Shown here piece by piece: positions 9,940 to 18,555 of a stretch of DNA of 64,000 bases. Position 1 is the first letter of the stretch; the number at the start of each line of letters is the position of its first letter. Source of the DNA: JAWPMT01 sp965267435 (GTDB taxonomy: Bacteria > Bacteroidota > Bacteroidia > Cytophagales > Cyclobacteriaceae); the NCBI GenBank assembly GCA_965267435.1, contig OZ253960.1:3658001-3722000 (forward strand), given 5' to 3'. A program made the position numbers and the translations under genes. Below the pieces are notes generated by a model. It worked only from the letters and a program-made list of their open reading frames with translations. It made no database searches and was not told the origin of the DNA.

Positions 9940-12900
9940 ATGAAAGCACTGCCAGCAATTCTCTTGGCACTATTGTGTGTCCGCGTAGCCTATGCGCAAC
10001 AAACTCTTACTGGAAAGGTAACTGAGGAGGGGGATGAATTTGGCTTGGCCGGCGTCCTTGTCACGGTCAAAGGGACAGACGTGAGTACCATCACCGATGT
10101 ATACGGTGAGTACTCCCTGGCAGTCCCCGATGGCGCCACAACAATTGTCTTCTCGGGAGAAGGTTTCGCCACAATGGAGGTAGAGATCGGCTCCAGTACT
10201 AGCATTGATTTCCGGATGCAAAAAGGCAAGAAGGCCAAAAAAGAAGCGAAAGGGACTCGTTTTGTACCAGTGGGATATGGGACCCAATCGGAATCCGAGA
10301 TCACTAGCAGCATTTCACAGATCGACGCACAACAATTGGAAGGGATCCCCACGATCGACCTTGAGCAAGCCAATCAGGGACGGGCCTCCGGACTGCAGGT
10401 CCAGAATAATGGGGGGCAGTTAGGAGAAGGAACTTCGGTCCGTATTCGCGGCGGATCATCGTTATCCGCCTCCAATGAGCCCCTATACGTTGTGGACGGG
10501 GTGCCCCTTAGCTCCGGAGGACAATCTGACATCAACCCTCACAACATCGCTTCTATCGAGATCCTCAAAGATGCCAGTGCCGCGGCCATCTACGGCTCCC
10601 GAGCAGCGAATGGTGTAGTACTTATCACGACCAAGCGAGGCGAATCGGGTAAAACCAAAATCGATGTTGACTACCAGTTTGGAGTGAGTCAAACGCCGAG
10701 GAAACTGGATCTCTACTCACCTGAAGACTACAATGCTCAGTTCCTTGAGTTTGGACTCCGCGATGTGGAGCCTGAGCTTGGGATCCTGGCATTCTTCAAC
10801 CCCGAAGCCCGGGACCTGTGGTTCCTGGTTCTGGATATCCTGGATGAAGGCTCAGCCGACAACTATCGCGACTGGGCAAGCACTGGCACCATCACACTCG
10901 ACGACGGCCGTACGCTTGTGCTCAGTGAAAACACGCTGCTCAACCTTATCGCACAACCGCTGGACTCACTGATCTACGATACGGATTGGCAGGATGAAGT
11001 GTATCAGACGGCTTTCGCTCACAGGGCGAATCTCGGCGTATCAGGAGGAAGTGACAGCTTCAATTACTACGCAGGTGTATCCTTCACAGATCAGGAGGGC
11101 ATCCTTATTGGCAACGATTTTCAACGAATCAACGGCCGCCTCGACCTCAATAGTGAGGTCCTGCCAGGCCTGGACATCGACCTGAGTGCCAACTATGCCT
11201 ACACAAAAAACAACCGGTTGAGAGACAATCAGGACCTAGGATTCCCCTTGCAAGCCATTGTGCTCCCCCCTTCGGACAGTTATGACCCCGCGGACGATTA
11301 CAACCTGATCGTCAGATCATTGGAATACAACCCACTGGCGGAGATTGCATTCTCCGACAATCTCGAGCTTGGCAACAGCATCATCGGCGATATAGGTATC
11401 GCTTATGAGATCAGCGATGGCTTGACCATCAATGTGGAAGGAGGTATCGACTTCTTCGATCAGGACGCCGAGCACCGTCAGGGACCTGGGACCCTGGAGG
11501 GCGGCCAGACAGGCCTTTCCAGCCTGACTGAGGTGAGCATTCGCAACTATGTTTACAATGCCTTCATTGACTACAGCCTGCCTTTGAGCAACGAGCAGCA
11601 ATTGTCCTTTCTTGGGGGAGCCTCCTACCAGGAATCAACGACAACTACTGCCTTCCGCTCAGCGAGGGTCAACTCTATCAGCGAACTGAGCGGCCTGGAC
11701 GAATCGGATTCTACCTTACTCAATGTCCCCATCCCGGATACGAGATTCTCATTCTTGTCATTCTATGCTCGAGCGACTTACAACATTAAGGACAAGTATA
11801 TTTTCCAACTAAGTGGTCGAGCCGATGGGTCGTCGCGCTTCAGCGAAGACAATCGGATGGGCTACTTTCCTGCGGCTTCTTTCGGGTGGAATATCTCCAG
11901 TGAGGAATTCTTTGACCCGACAGTTTTCAACCTCCTAAAGTTGAAAGCAAGCTACGGCCTGGTGGGAAATACACCAGAGGAAGATTTTCTGTATCGCAGC
12001 AATTACTTCGAAATACTCTATGGACAGGAGCCCGGCATTCGGCTGTCCAATCTCGCCAACAGTCAGTTGAAATGGGAAACAACAGCACAAACCGACATCG
12101 GTGTAGAGTTGGGTCTCTTCAATAGTCGTATCAATCTGACAGTCGACGCCTACATGAAAAATACGACCGACCTGCTATTCCCTGTACCGATCACGCAGAC
12201 CACCGGATTCTCCTTCATCCTCCAGAACCTCGGTAGCCTCACCAACCAGGGTATCGAGCTGGCTTTGGGTACGGTGAATATTGATGGAGAGAACTTCACA
12301 TGGTCCACGGACTTCAACATAACAATGAATCGCAACGAGGTCACGGACCTCAATGGCAATCAGCTGATCGTAGGCGTCAATGCCTACCTGGAAGATCAGC
12401 CAGCGGGTGTTTTCTACACCAGAAAATACGTGGGCGTCGATCCCGATACAGGAGAAGCGCTTTATGATAATGGCGCAGGTGGGACCACCACGGACTGGAA
12501 CAACGCTCCCCGAATGGTAGTGGGCGATCCCAATCCAGACTTCTTCGGGGGATTGAGTAACACGTTGAGCTACAAAGACATCTCCCTGACTTTTCTCTTT
12601 CAGTTTGTCTCTGGATCCGATGTGTACAATGCCACCCAGGAGTTTTTGTCCAACAGCGGCATACTCAATCTCAGCCAGAGCAAGGACCAGCTCAACCGCT
12701 GGTATAAGCCGGGAGATGAGGCACCATTCCCAGCCCTCAATCCTTTCCAGGAGAATACGTTCCCTTCCTCCCGTTTCGTCGAAGATGGCAGCTATATACG
12801 TCTCAATACTGCGACTATCACCTACAATTTACCGGCGGATGTCGTGAGCAACTGGGGACTGAGCTACCTGCGCTTCTATGTAGGGGGGCAAAATCTTATC

Positions 12901-13050
12901 ACCTTTTCCAATTATTCCGGCTATGATCCGGACGTGAACTATGTGGATCCAACTTTCGGTACCATTGAAAGGAACATCAGCCGAAACATCGACAATTTCA
13001 ACATCCCCCAGGCCAGAACCATTATCACCGGATTCAAAATCGGATTTTAA
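9940..13050 (+). CDS. SusC/RagA-family TonB-linked outer membrane transporter
   Basis: A 1036-residue outer membrane importer that works with the SusD-like lipoprotein to take up oligomers, powered by TonB. A signal peptide ends at AYA before QQ. A carboxypeptidase-regulatory-like beta domain covers about 22-95, the plug domain about 110-235 (with the typical VRIRGGSSLSASNEPLYVVDG stretch in shortened form and the DASAAAIYGSRAANGVVLITTK pattern), then a barrel to the C-terminus, which ends in Phe as expected for BamA substrates. susD begins 3 bp after the stop. No glycan-degrading enzyme flanks the pair; the divergent neighbour is a protease, so a peptide substrate (as for RagAB) is at least as likely as a glycan. 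Confidence 0.93.
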   Translation: MKALPAILLALLCVRVAYAQQTLTGKVTEEGDEFGLAGVLVTVKGTDVSTITDVYGEYSLAVPDGATTIVFSGEGFATMEVEIGSSTSIDFRMQKGKKAKKEAKGTRFVPVGYGTQSESEITSSISQIDAQQLEGIPTIDLEQANQGRASGLQVQNNGGQLGEGTSVRIRGGSSLSASNEPLYVVDGVPLSSGGQSDINPHNIASIEILKDASAAAIYGSRAANGVVLITTKRGESGKTKIDVDYQFGVSQTPRKLDLYSPEDYNAQFLEFGLRDVEPELGILAFFNPEARDLWFLVLDILDEGSADNYRDWASTGTITLDDGRTLVLSENTLLNLIAQPLDSLIYDTDWQDEVYQTAFAHRANLGVSGGSDSFNYYAGVSFTDQEGILIGNDFQRINGRLDLNSEVLPGLDIDLSANYAYTKNNRLRDNQDLGFPLQAIVLPPSDSYDPADDYNLIVRSLEYNPLAEIAFSDNLELGNSIIGDIGIAYEISDGLTINVEGGIDFFDQDAEHRQGPGTLEGGQTGLSSLTEVSIRNYVYNAFIDYSLPLSNEQQLSFLGGASYQESTTTTAFRSARVNSISELSGLDESDSTLLNVPIPDTRFSFLSFYARATYNIKDKYIFQLSGRADGSSRFSEDNRMGYFPAASFGWNISSEEFFDPTVFNLLKLKASYGLVGNTPEEDFLYRSNYFEILYGQEPGIRLSNLANSQLKWETTAQTDIGVELGLFNSRINLTVDAYMKNTTDLLFPVPITQTTGFSFILQNLGSLTNQGIELALGTVNIDGENFTWSTDFNITMNRNEVTDLNGNQLIVGVNAYLEDQPAGVFYTRKYVGVDPDTGEALYDNGAGGTTTDWNNAPRMVVGDPNPDFFGGLSNTLSYKDISLTFLFQFVSGSDVYNATQEFLSNSGILNLSQSKDQLNRWYKPGDEAPFPALNPFQENTFPSSRFVEDGSYIRLNTATITYNLPADVVSNWGLSYLRFYVGGQNLITFSNYSGYDPDVNYVDPTFGTIERNISRNIDNFNIPQARTIITGFKIGF

Positions 13051-13053
13051 GCC

Positions 13054-14547
13054 ATGAAAGTCTTGAAAAATATTATCCTAGCCTCGATTCTCTTCGTCAC
13101 GTGCGGCTGTGAGTCGCTATTGGACATCGAAGCAGATGGCACCATCAGCGGGGATGTACTCTCAGACCCGGAGCGAATTGAGGAATTTCTATTGGGCGCC
13201 TATTACAGCCTCGGGGGTATCTCTGACGGCTCGGACGGCGGCGAACTCTTTGGTGGCGACTTCATGCTGATCCCTACCCTTCTGGCGCACTCCAATGATG
13301 TCGAGATAGCATGGGATGACGTAAATGGGCCTGCCTATTCCGACTTCATCGACAAGGAGATCCTTGTTACCAATACCCGCGTGGAAAACAACTGGCGCAG
13401 AGCTTATGAGGTGATCAACACGGTCAATGCGGTGCTCGAAAATATCGACAATGCCAACCCTCAGGACCAAAACAGAATTCACGGGGAGGCATTGGGTATC
13501 CGCGGCATCCTGTATTTCGAAATGGTGCGGCTTTGGGCGCCCCAGTACACGGAGATCAGCCCCACTACCGTGAACGCCGTTCCGATTCTCACAGGTTCTA
13601 TTGCTGATATCGACGACATTGAAACACCTGCGCTCGCCACGGTAGAGCAAGTGTACACGCAAGCTCAGAATGACCTGACCCAAGCAGCTACATTGCTCGA
13701 GCCCTTTGGCGGCAATGGCAACAGACTTTCCTACTATGCCTGTTTGGCCTACCTCGCTCGTCTGCATTTGCAGAAAGGCGAGTTCGCTGATGCTCTGGGA
13801 TATGCACATAGTGTGATCAGCTCAGGCAGGTATCGATTGGTGTCCACGCCGGTAGAAGCCTTCAACAACAGCGAGAATAGTACGGAGGACATTTTTGCGG
13901 TACAACAGACACTGGCCAACACCGCAGGAGACATTTCCACAGGGACTGGCGTCGTCAACTACTTCTCCTCCCTACCTGGAAGTGGCATCGGTGCAGCGAG
14001 GATCATTCGCAACTCACTGAACACGGAGTTTGCCCTCAACAGCCCGATGTTTGAGGTTATCGACTTGCGAGGGACGGTAGACACCGAGGTCAACGACAAT
14101 ACGACGAGCGCCGAGATCACCACGTCCTTCTACCGAAACCTGAGAAACCAGGATCCTGATATCCTTTCCTGCAGCAAATACCTCAGAGGTGATCAGGTCA
14201 TTCCCATCATTCGACTGGCGGAGATGTATTTGACCCGAGCAGAATGCCTTTTCGAAGCAGACCCATTTGTGATCAACTCCCAGGCATTGGAAGATCTCAA
14301 TACGATTCGATCACGCGCAGGCCTGCCGACGGTAGCAGCGTCCTTCTTTGCTTCACCCTTCGAGTTCTATGAGGCCATCCTACAAGAACGTACACGTGAG
14401 TTGCTCTACGAAGGGCAATTGCTCTGGGACATGAAGCGACTCGACGGTCAGCTAGGCTCGGCACTGGATCCGATCGACGCCAACAGCAGCCGTACGGTAT
14501 TTCCCATCCCGCAGTCCGAAACAGACACAGGGACAGATCCGGGATAA
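13054..14547 (+). CDS. SusD/RagB-family surface lipoprotein
   Basis: A 497-residue nutrient-binding lid of the SusCD complex. The signal ends in a lipobox at Cys17 or Cys19 (VTCGC). Family hallmarks are the early LDIEADG start of the mature protein, the ..RAYEVINTVNAVLENI.. TPR-like region, R.IRSRAGLPT near residue 425, and the C-terminal RTRELLYEGQLLWDMKR block. Its ATG is 3 bp past susC, so the two are one operon, closed by a strong terminator just downstream. The C-terminal extension after IPQSE is short and acidic. Ligand unknown. Confidence 0.93.
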   Translation: MKVLKNIILASILFVTCGCESLLDIEADGTISGDVLSDPERIEEFLLGAYYSLGGISDGSDGGELFGGDFMLIPTLLAHSNDVEIAWDDVNGPAYSDFIDKEILVTNTRVENNWRRAYEVINTVNAVLENIDNANPQDQNRIHGEALGIRGILYFEMVRLWAPQYTEISPTTVNAVPILTGSIADIDDIETPALATVEQVYTQAQNDLTQAATLLEPFGGNGNRLSYYACLAYLARLHLQKGEFADALGYAHSVISSGRYRLVSTPVEAFNNSENSTEDIFAVQQTLANTAGDISTGTGVVNYFSSLPGSGIGAARIIRNSLNTEFALNSPMFEVIDLRGTVDTEVNDNTTSAEITTSFYRNLRNQDPDILSCSKYLRGDQVIPIIRLAEMYLTRAECLFEADPFVINSQALEDLNTIRSRAGLPTVAASFFASPFEFYEAILQERTRELLYEGQLLWDMKRLDGQLGSALDPIDANSSRTVFPIPQSETDTGTDPG

Positions 14548-14554
14548 AGAAAAA

Positions 14555-14582
14555 AAGCCCGGCTCACTTGCCGGGCTTCTCA
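14555..14582 (+). terminator. Bidirectional rho-independent terminator
   Basis: A perfect 9-bp stem (aagcccggc, 14555-14563, with gccgggctt, 14570-14578) and a 6-base loop. The plus strand continues TCTCAATTTTT and the minus strand continues into a run of T, so it can stop both the susCD operon and the converging FecR-like operon. Confidence 0.88.
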
Positions 14583-14606
14583 ATTTTTGTAAATCTCCTT
14601 TTCTAA

Positions 14607-15545
14607 TCATTCTTCTTCCTCAGGAGCGATCTTGTAGTCGACCAGGAAATCCTCATAAAAGACTTTGAAATCCTCCACCTCTGGCGAACCCTGCATTGCC
14701 TGCTCATATTGCGTGAGGGCATCTAGCAACAGGCCATTCTCTTCGTAGAAACCTGCCAGCACGATGTTGTTGAGTGGCGAACCTTCAGGAAGGTCTGCAA
14801 GTAAAGTATTGAGGTTGTCGGCGATCTCTGGTTTGTCTTTCGCGCCAATCTTTCTGATACCATACTCCTCGGAGGCCACACCTTCATTGCCTGTTTGCTT
14901 CACCTGGAAGATATAGAAGTTGGATTCATTATCGATCTCATCAAACTTCAGACTATAGAAGCTGTCAGTTATTTTTTCCGTATGGATTACTTCGCCGTAG
15001 AGATCAGCGATCGTCACAGTAAAGCCTGTGCTATCGTCTGCTGTCTCGTCATCCGCTGGCTTCGGTGGCATCCATCTGATGATCGCCTCGTCTGACAATA
15101 CTTCCAGACTGACATCTGGTAGTAACACGACAAACTCGCTGAAGCTACGACTAACTGCCCCGATGGTGTTGGTTCGTTGCCTATTTCCGGCGTTGTCATC
15201 TTCGCTCATCTTAGCGGCGATGAACTGTGCATACCTGCTGATAGATGAGGTGCTCTTCACATTGACCTCGGCAGCGAGGTCCGACACCTTCCAGGTACCA
15301 GCCCCTCGGATTTCGGCGGTCTTACCAGATTTGTGCATCAATCCAATATAAGACCCGTCGGAGGAGATGACCTCTTCCAGATCGAACAACTCGGTACCAG
15401 TTTTGAGGGCAACCGTCTCTCCGGATTCCTTTTTCACTTGATTTTGTCCCGAATTGACGAGCACCTTAAAAGTATAACCCTGCCCAAAGGCAAGCCCGAT
15501 TGATAGCACCGGGTAGAAAAGTAGTAATGAAAGGTTCTTTTTCAT
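14607..15545 (-). CDS. Secreted FecR-like protein, paralogue 4 (type A)
   Basis: 312 residues with a signal peptide ending at AFG before Gln. Residues about 22-95 resemble the beta-rich FecR domain (GQNQV..ESGE.VALKTG..L, IISSDGSYIGLMHKSGK, IRGAG). A linker holding RYAQFIAAKM and GAVSR follows and marks type A; a fibronectin-III-like middle (AIIRW.., FTVTIADLYGEVI, SLKFDEIDNES) and a helical C-terminus with FYEENGLLLDALTQYEQAM close the protein. No transmembrane segment follows the signal, so it is periplasmic or external, unlike anti-sigma FecR. Last gene of a three-gene unit, ending at the bidirectional terminator. Function unknown; ligand or polysaccharide sensing is inference. Confidence 0.8.
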   Translation of the reverse strand: MKKNLSLLLFYPVLSIGLAFGQGYTFKVLVNSGQNQVKKESGETVALKTGTELFDLEEVISSDGSYIGLMHKSGKTAEIRGAGTWKVSDLAAEVNVKSTSSISRYAQFIAAKMSEDDNAGNRQRTNTIGAVSRSFSEFVVLLPDVSLEVLSDEAIIRWMPPKPADDETADDSTGFTVTIADLYGEVIHTEKITDSFYSLKFDEIDNESNFYIFQVKQTGNEGVASEEYGIRKIGAKDKPEIADNLNTLLADLPEGSPLNNIVLAGFYEENGLLLDALTQYEQAMQGSPEVEDFKVFYEDFLVDYKIAPEEEE

Positions 15546-15623
15546 TATGATCTGAATTTAGAGGTTCACTTTAACAAAAGTATTGCTTAACGGCTATGTT
15601 ATTATGTCAAAAATCATATTTGG

Positions 15624-16484
15624 TCACTCTTCGAACACTGCCAAACGATGCCTGGTAAGGAAATCATTGTAGCGCTTTCTGGTCGTTTGTAGTTCCGGTG
15701 CACTTTGCAGCGCCTTTTCATATTGAGTAATGGCATCAAGGAGCAAGCCATTTTCTTCGTAAAAGTCGGCTATTTTTAGGTTATCTAAAGGGGCGTTTTC
15801 ACCCGTTTTGGAGAGCAGTGACTTCAAGCCTTTAGCTACCGCGGGTCTGTCCGTGACACTTAACTTTTTGATTCCGAAGTCGAAAGACCTGGCGCCGGAT
15901 CGCCCCAATTCCTCCACCCTGAAGATATACAGCTGTGATTCCTCTTTGATCTCGTCAAAATCCAGGGTAAAAAAAGTAGCTTTCGTTTCCTCCCGGTGGA
16001 TAACATCATCAAAAATATTTACAAGGGTTACAGTGTAGGCCGTCTCCTCCGTAGCCGTTTCCAAAGGCTGCCATCGTACGATAACCTGATCGCCACAGGC
16101 ATCAGCGGATTTTGCAGGAAGGAACACGGTAAGCAAAGGGACATCATCACCAGCTACCTCCACATAAGAGGGATTGGTCATTACCACATTCCTACCATTC
16201 TCCCACTCGACCTTCAAGCCGAGATCTTCCACCCTATGCTCAAAGTGACCCTTGAGGTGCAGGATCTTACCAGACTCATGATACAGCCTAACGATAGCAT
16301 CGTCGGCGGTGATAATGACGTCGTAATTATGAAGTCTGGTACCTATTTTCATGCTGAGCAAGTCACCATTGGTGGCTCTGACCTTGTTTTGACCTTGGTT
16401 GGACACCACCCTGAAGGTGTAATCCTGGCCGGAACTAGTACCGGTGATGAACACAAAAGCCAAGATGCACAGCAAACTTTTCAT
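15624..16484 (-). CDS. Secreted FecR-like protein, paralogue 3 (type B)
   Basis: 286 residues with a signal peptide ending at SSG before Gln. Same three-part plan as its neighbours: FecR-like N-terminus (VVSNQGQNKVRATNGDLLSM, HESGKILHLKGHFE), fibronectin-III-like middle (DQVIVRWQPL, TVTLVNIFDDVIHREE, TLDFDEIKEES), helical end (FYEENGLLLDAITQYEKAL). It lacks the RYAQFIAAKM/GAVSR linker, so it groups with the 16527 gene as type B; the two share long runs of near-identical sequence such as KVEWENGRNVVMTNPS against KVEWENSKNVVMTNPS, implying recent duplication. 42 bp separate it from the gene upstream. Role unknown. Confidence 0.8.
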   Translation of the reverse strand: MKSLLCILAFVFITGTSSGQDYTFRVVSNQGQNKVRATNGDLLSMKIGTRLHNYDVIITADDAIVRLYHESGKILHLKGHFEHRVEDLGLKVEWENGRNVVMTNPSYVEVAGDDVPLLTVFLPAKSADACGDQVIVRWQPLETATEETAYTVTLVNIFDDVIHREETKATFFTLDFDEIKEESQLYIFRVEELGRSGARSFDFGIKKLSVTDRPAVAKGLKSLLSKTGENAPLDNLKIADFYEENGLLLDAITQYEKALQSAPELQTTRKRYNDFLTRHRLAVFEE

Positions 16485-16526
16485 ATCTGAACACGGGTTT
16501 TATCAATCAAAAGTTCCTCATTGCAA

Positions 16527-17384
16527 TTATTCTATCACCATAGCGAGCACGTTCCTCGCCAGGAAGTCGTCATACTTCACGCGAAGACCTTTGTCTTCGG
16601 GTGCCCGTTGCAACATAATCTCGTACTGAGTAAGCGCATCTAATATCAAAAGATGGTCCTCGAAGAACTTTGCTAATTGAAGCCTTTCATTAGCGGAAAT
16701 CTCAGTAGACCCAAAATTCGTTGACTTCAGGCCCTTAACTACATCGGGTCTGTCTGCACCACTGAGCTTCTTGATTCCGAAATAGTCGGAGGAAGCCTTT
16801 TGGTGACCAGACTGAGTAACTCTGAAAATGTACAGCCCTGACTCATTGTCGATTTCATCAAAATTTAGGGTGAAGAAGGTGCTTTTGGTTTGCTCCCGGT
16901 GGATGACATCATCAAAAATGTTCACTATGGTTACTGTAAATACATCCCCCTCAGACACCTCTGCGAGGGCCTTCCATCGGATGATGGCCTGGTCGCCATA
17001 GACATTTGTGGATTTACCAGGAAGCAAAACTGCCAATAGAGGGACTTCAGTAACCTCGACAAAGGATGGATTGGTCATGACTACGTTCTTGCTATTCTCC
17101 CACTCGACCTTCAAGCCAAGATCTTCCACTTTTTCCTCAAAGTGACCCTTGATATGCAGGATTTTGCCTGATTCATGAGCCAGCATGACATGAGCGTCGT
17201 CAGATGTGATTAGGACTTCACGGTTGTGAAGTTTGAGGCCTATTTTCAGGGGAAGCAGGTCACCATCGGCGGTTCTGACTTTGCTCTGACCTTGGCTGGC
17301 CAGCACGCTAAAGGTATAATCCTGGCCAAAAGCACAGCCAAAGGTGACTATGTAAAATAGGACTAATGAAAACTGCTTTTTCAT
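16527..17384 (-). CDS. Secreted FecR-like protein, paralogue 2 (type B)
   Basis: 285 residues from the ATG at 17384; an ATG 33 bases upstream (17417) would put a polar stretch before the signal, so the inner start is preferred. The signal peptide (MKKQFSLVLF...) ends at AFG before Gln. The plan matches its neighbours: FecR-like N-terminus (SQGQSKVRTADGDLL, HESGKILHIKGHFEEKVEDL), fibronectin-III-like middle (TVTIVNIFDDVIHREQT), helical tail (FFEDHLLILDALTQYEIML). The tail is the most diverged of the four, with EDH in place of EEN. First gene of the three-gene unit 16527-15624-14607; the 200-bp gap upstream contains the terminator of the preceding unit. Role unknown. Confidence 0.78.
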   Translation of the reverse strand: MKKQFSLVLFYIVTFGCAFGQDYTFSVLASQGQSKVRTADGDLLPLKIGLKLHNREVLITSDDAHVMLAHESGKILHIKGHFEEKVEDLGLKVEWENSKNVVMTNPSFVEVTEVPLLAVLLPGKSTNVYGDQAIIRWKALAEVSEGDVFTVTIVNIFDDVIHREQTKSTFFTLNFDEIDNESGLYIFRVTQSGHQKASSDYFGIKKLSGADRPDVVKGLKSTNFGSTEISANERLQLAKFFEDHLLILDALTQYEIMLQRAPEDKGLRVKYDDFLARNVLAMVIE

Positions 17385-17520
17385 CAGGGACTGGGTTTGA
17401 GTAGTTCGGTTCAACAAAAAATGCGGCTTTGCAAATTCACATCAGTCACCTATCTCGTCGGATAAGCGTCCAATTGGTAAGACCGCCCTGGCGCACATCT
17501 CAATACGCCCAATAAATACT

Positions 17521-17556
17521 AAAAATAGAAAAAAGAGCCCGGTTCGCACCAGGCTC
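17521..17556 (-). terminator. Rho-independent terminator after paralogue 1
   Basis: On the minus strand GAGCC-T-GGT-GCGA-ACC-G-GGCTC forms a hairpin (17535-17556, one G-U pair) followed by TTTTTTCTATTTTT. It separates the CHASE2/type A unit from the downstream three-gene FecR-like unit. Confidence 0.82.
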
Positions 17557-17594
17557 AATATTTCGTTTGTTTGGTTTTTTGCGTTTGCCGATGC

Positions 17595-18524
17595 TTAGTC
17601 CTCGACCTTCACAATGTTGTTATTGATCAGGAACGCATCATAAAGCTGTCGGAAATCAGGTACATCCGGTGCACTCTGTACGGCCTGCTCGTATTGCGTG
17701 AAAGCATCCAGGAGCAATCCGTTCTCCTCATAGAAACTTCCAATCACGAGCTTGTTCAGCGGAGTATCATCCGTCAACTCTTGCATCAGCGACTCAAGAC
17801 CCTGCGTCACTTCAGGCTTATCAGTGACCTGCAACTTCTTAATTCCAAAGTCGTCAGACGCTATTTCAGCATTCTCAGTCTGCTGTACCTTGAAGATATA
17901 GAGACCAGACTCGTTCTCGATCTCATCAAACTTGAGGTTGATGGAGTTTTTGTCCGTCTCCTCAGTGTAAATGACATCGTCGAATATGTTCTTGATCGTC
18001 ACGGTATACTTCGTGCCCTCAGCGGTACCTTTCAACGGTCTCCAACGAACGATAGCTTCGTCAGAATATACGTTGATGGACTTTCCAGGGATCAGAACGT
18101 CCAGCATGGCACCCTCACCAGCTGCACGGCTTACCGCTCCGGTAGTATTTGTTCTGTTTCTGTTCGCGTTTCCTTCCCCTTCTGCCATCTTGGCGGCGAT
18201 GAATTGCGCGTATCTACTGGCTGCAGAAGTCTTCTTTGTGTTGATTTTCGAAGCCAGTTCAGCCACTTTCTTTGTGCCTGCGCCTCGAACTTCAGTTGTT
18301 TTTCCCGTCTTGTGCATCAGACCGATATATGCTCCTTCAGAGGAGATGATCTCTTCCTGATCGTAAAGAAGGGCCCCTGTCTTTAGGGTAACCAACTCAC
18401 CAGATTGCTTCTTCACTTTATTCTGGCCCTTGTTTGCAAGCACCTTAAAAGTGTATTCCTGCCCGAAGGCAAGCCCGATTGTCAACAGTAGAGAGAATAG
18501 GATTAATGAAATCTTCTTTTCCAT
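17595..18524 (-). CDS. Secreted FecR-like protein, paralogue 1 (type A)
   Basis: 309 residues, signal peptide ending at AFG before Gln. FecR-like N-terminus (ANKGQNKVKKQSGELVTLKTG, GAYIGLMHKTGKTTEVRGAG), the type A linker (RYAQFIAAKMAEGEGNANR, NTTGAVSRA), fibronectin-III-like middle (TVTIKNIFDDVIYTEET, LKFDEIENESGLYIFKV) and helical C-terminus (FYEENGLLLDAFTQYEQAV). It is closest to paralogue 4, so the tandem order is A-B-B-A. It lies 31 bp downstream of the CHASE2 gene on the same strand and is probably co-transcribed with it, then cut off by a strong terminator. This pairing is the best hint that the FecR-like proteins interact with the CHASE2 sensor. Confidence 0.82.
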   Translation of the reverse strand: MEKKISLILFSLLLTIGLAFGQEYTFKVLANKGQNKVKKQSGELVTLKTGALLYDQEEIISSEGAYIGLMHKTGKTTEVRGAGTKKVAELASKINTKKTSAASRYAQFIAAKMAEGEGNANRNRTNTTGAVSRAAGEGAMLDVLIPGKSINVYSDEAIVRWRPLKGTAEGTKYTVTIKNIFDDVIYTEETDKNSINLKFDEIENESGLYIFKVQQTENAEIASDDFGIKKLQVTDKPEVTQGLESLMQELTDDTPLNKLVIGSFYEENGLLLDAFTQYEQAVQSAPDVPDFRQLYDAFLINNNIVKVED

Positions 18525-18555
18525 TATGATCTACGTTTAGTGGTTTGTTACAAAA

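Noticed and set aside
17571..18386. Long plus-strand ORF of 271 codons antisense to FecR-like paralogue 1
   Set aside because: It mirrors the coding frame of a clearly conserved gene; the length is a by-product of codon bias and the translation has no domain-like pattern.
14607..18524. FecR-like genes as anti-sigma factors for the SusCD operon
   Set aside because: They carry cleavable signal peptides with no transmembrane helix or cytoplasmic domain, and no ECF sigma gene is nearby.
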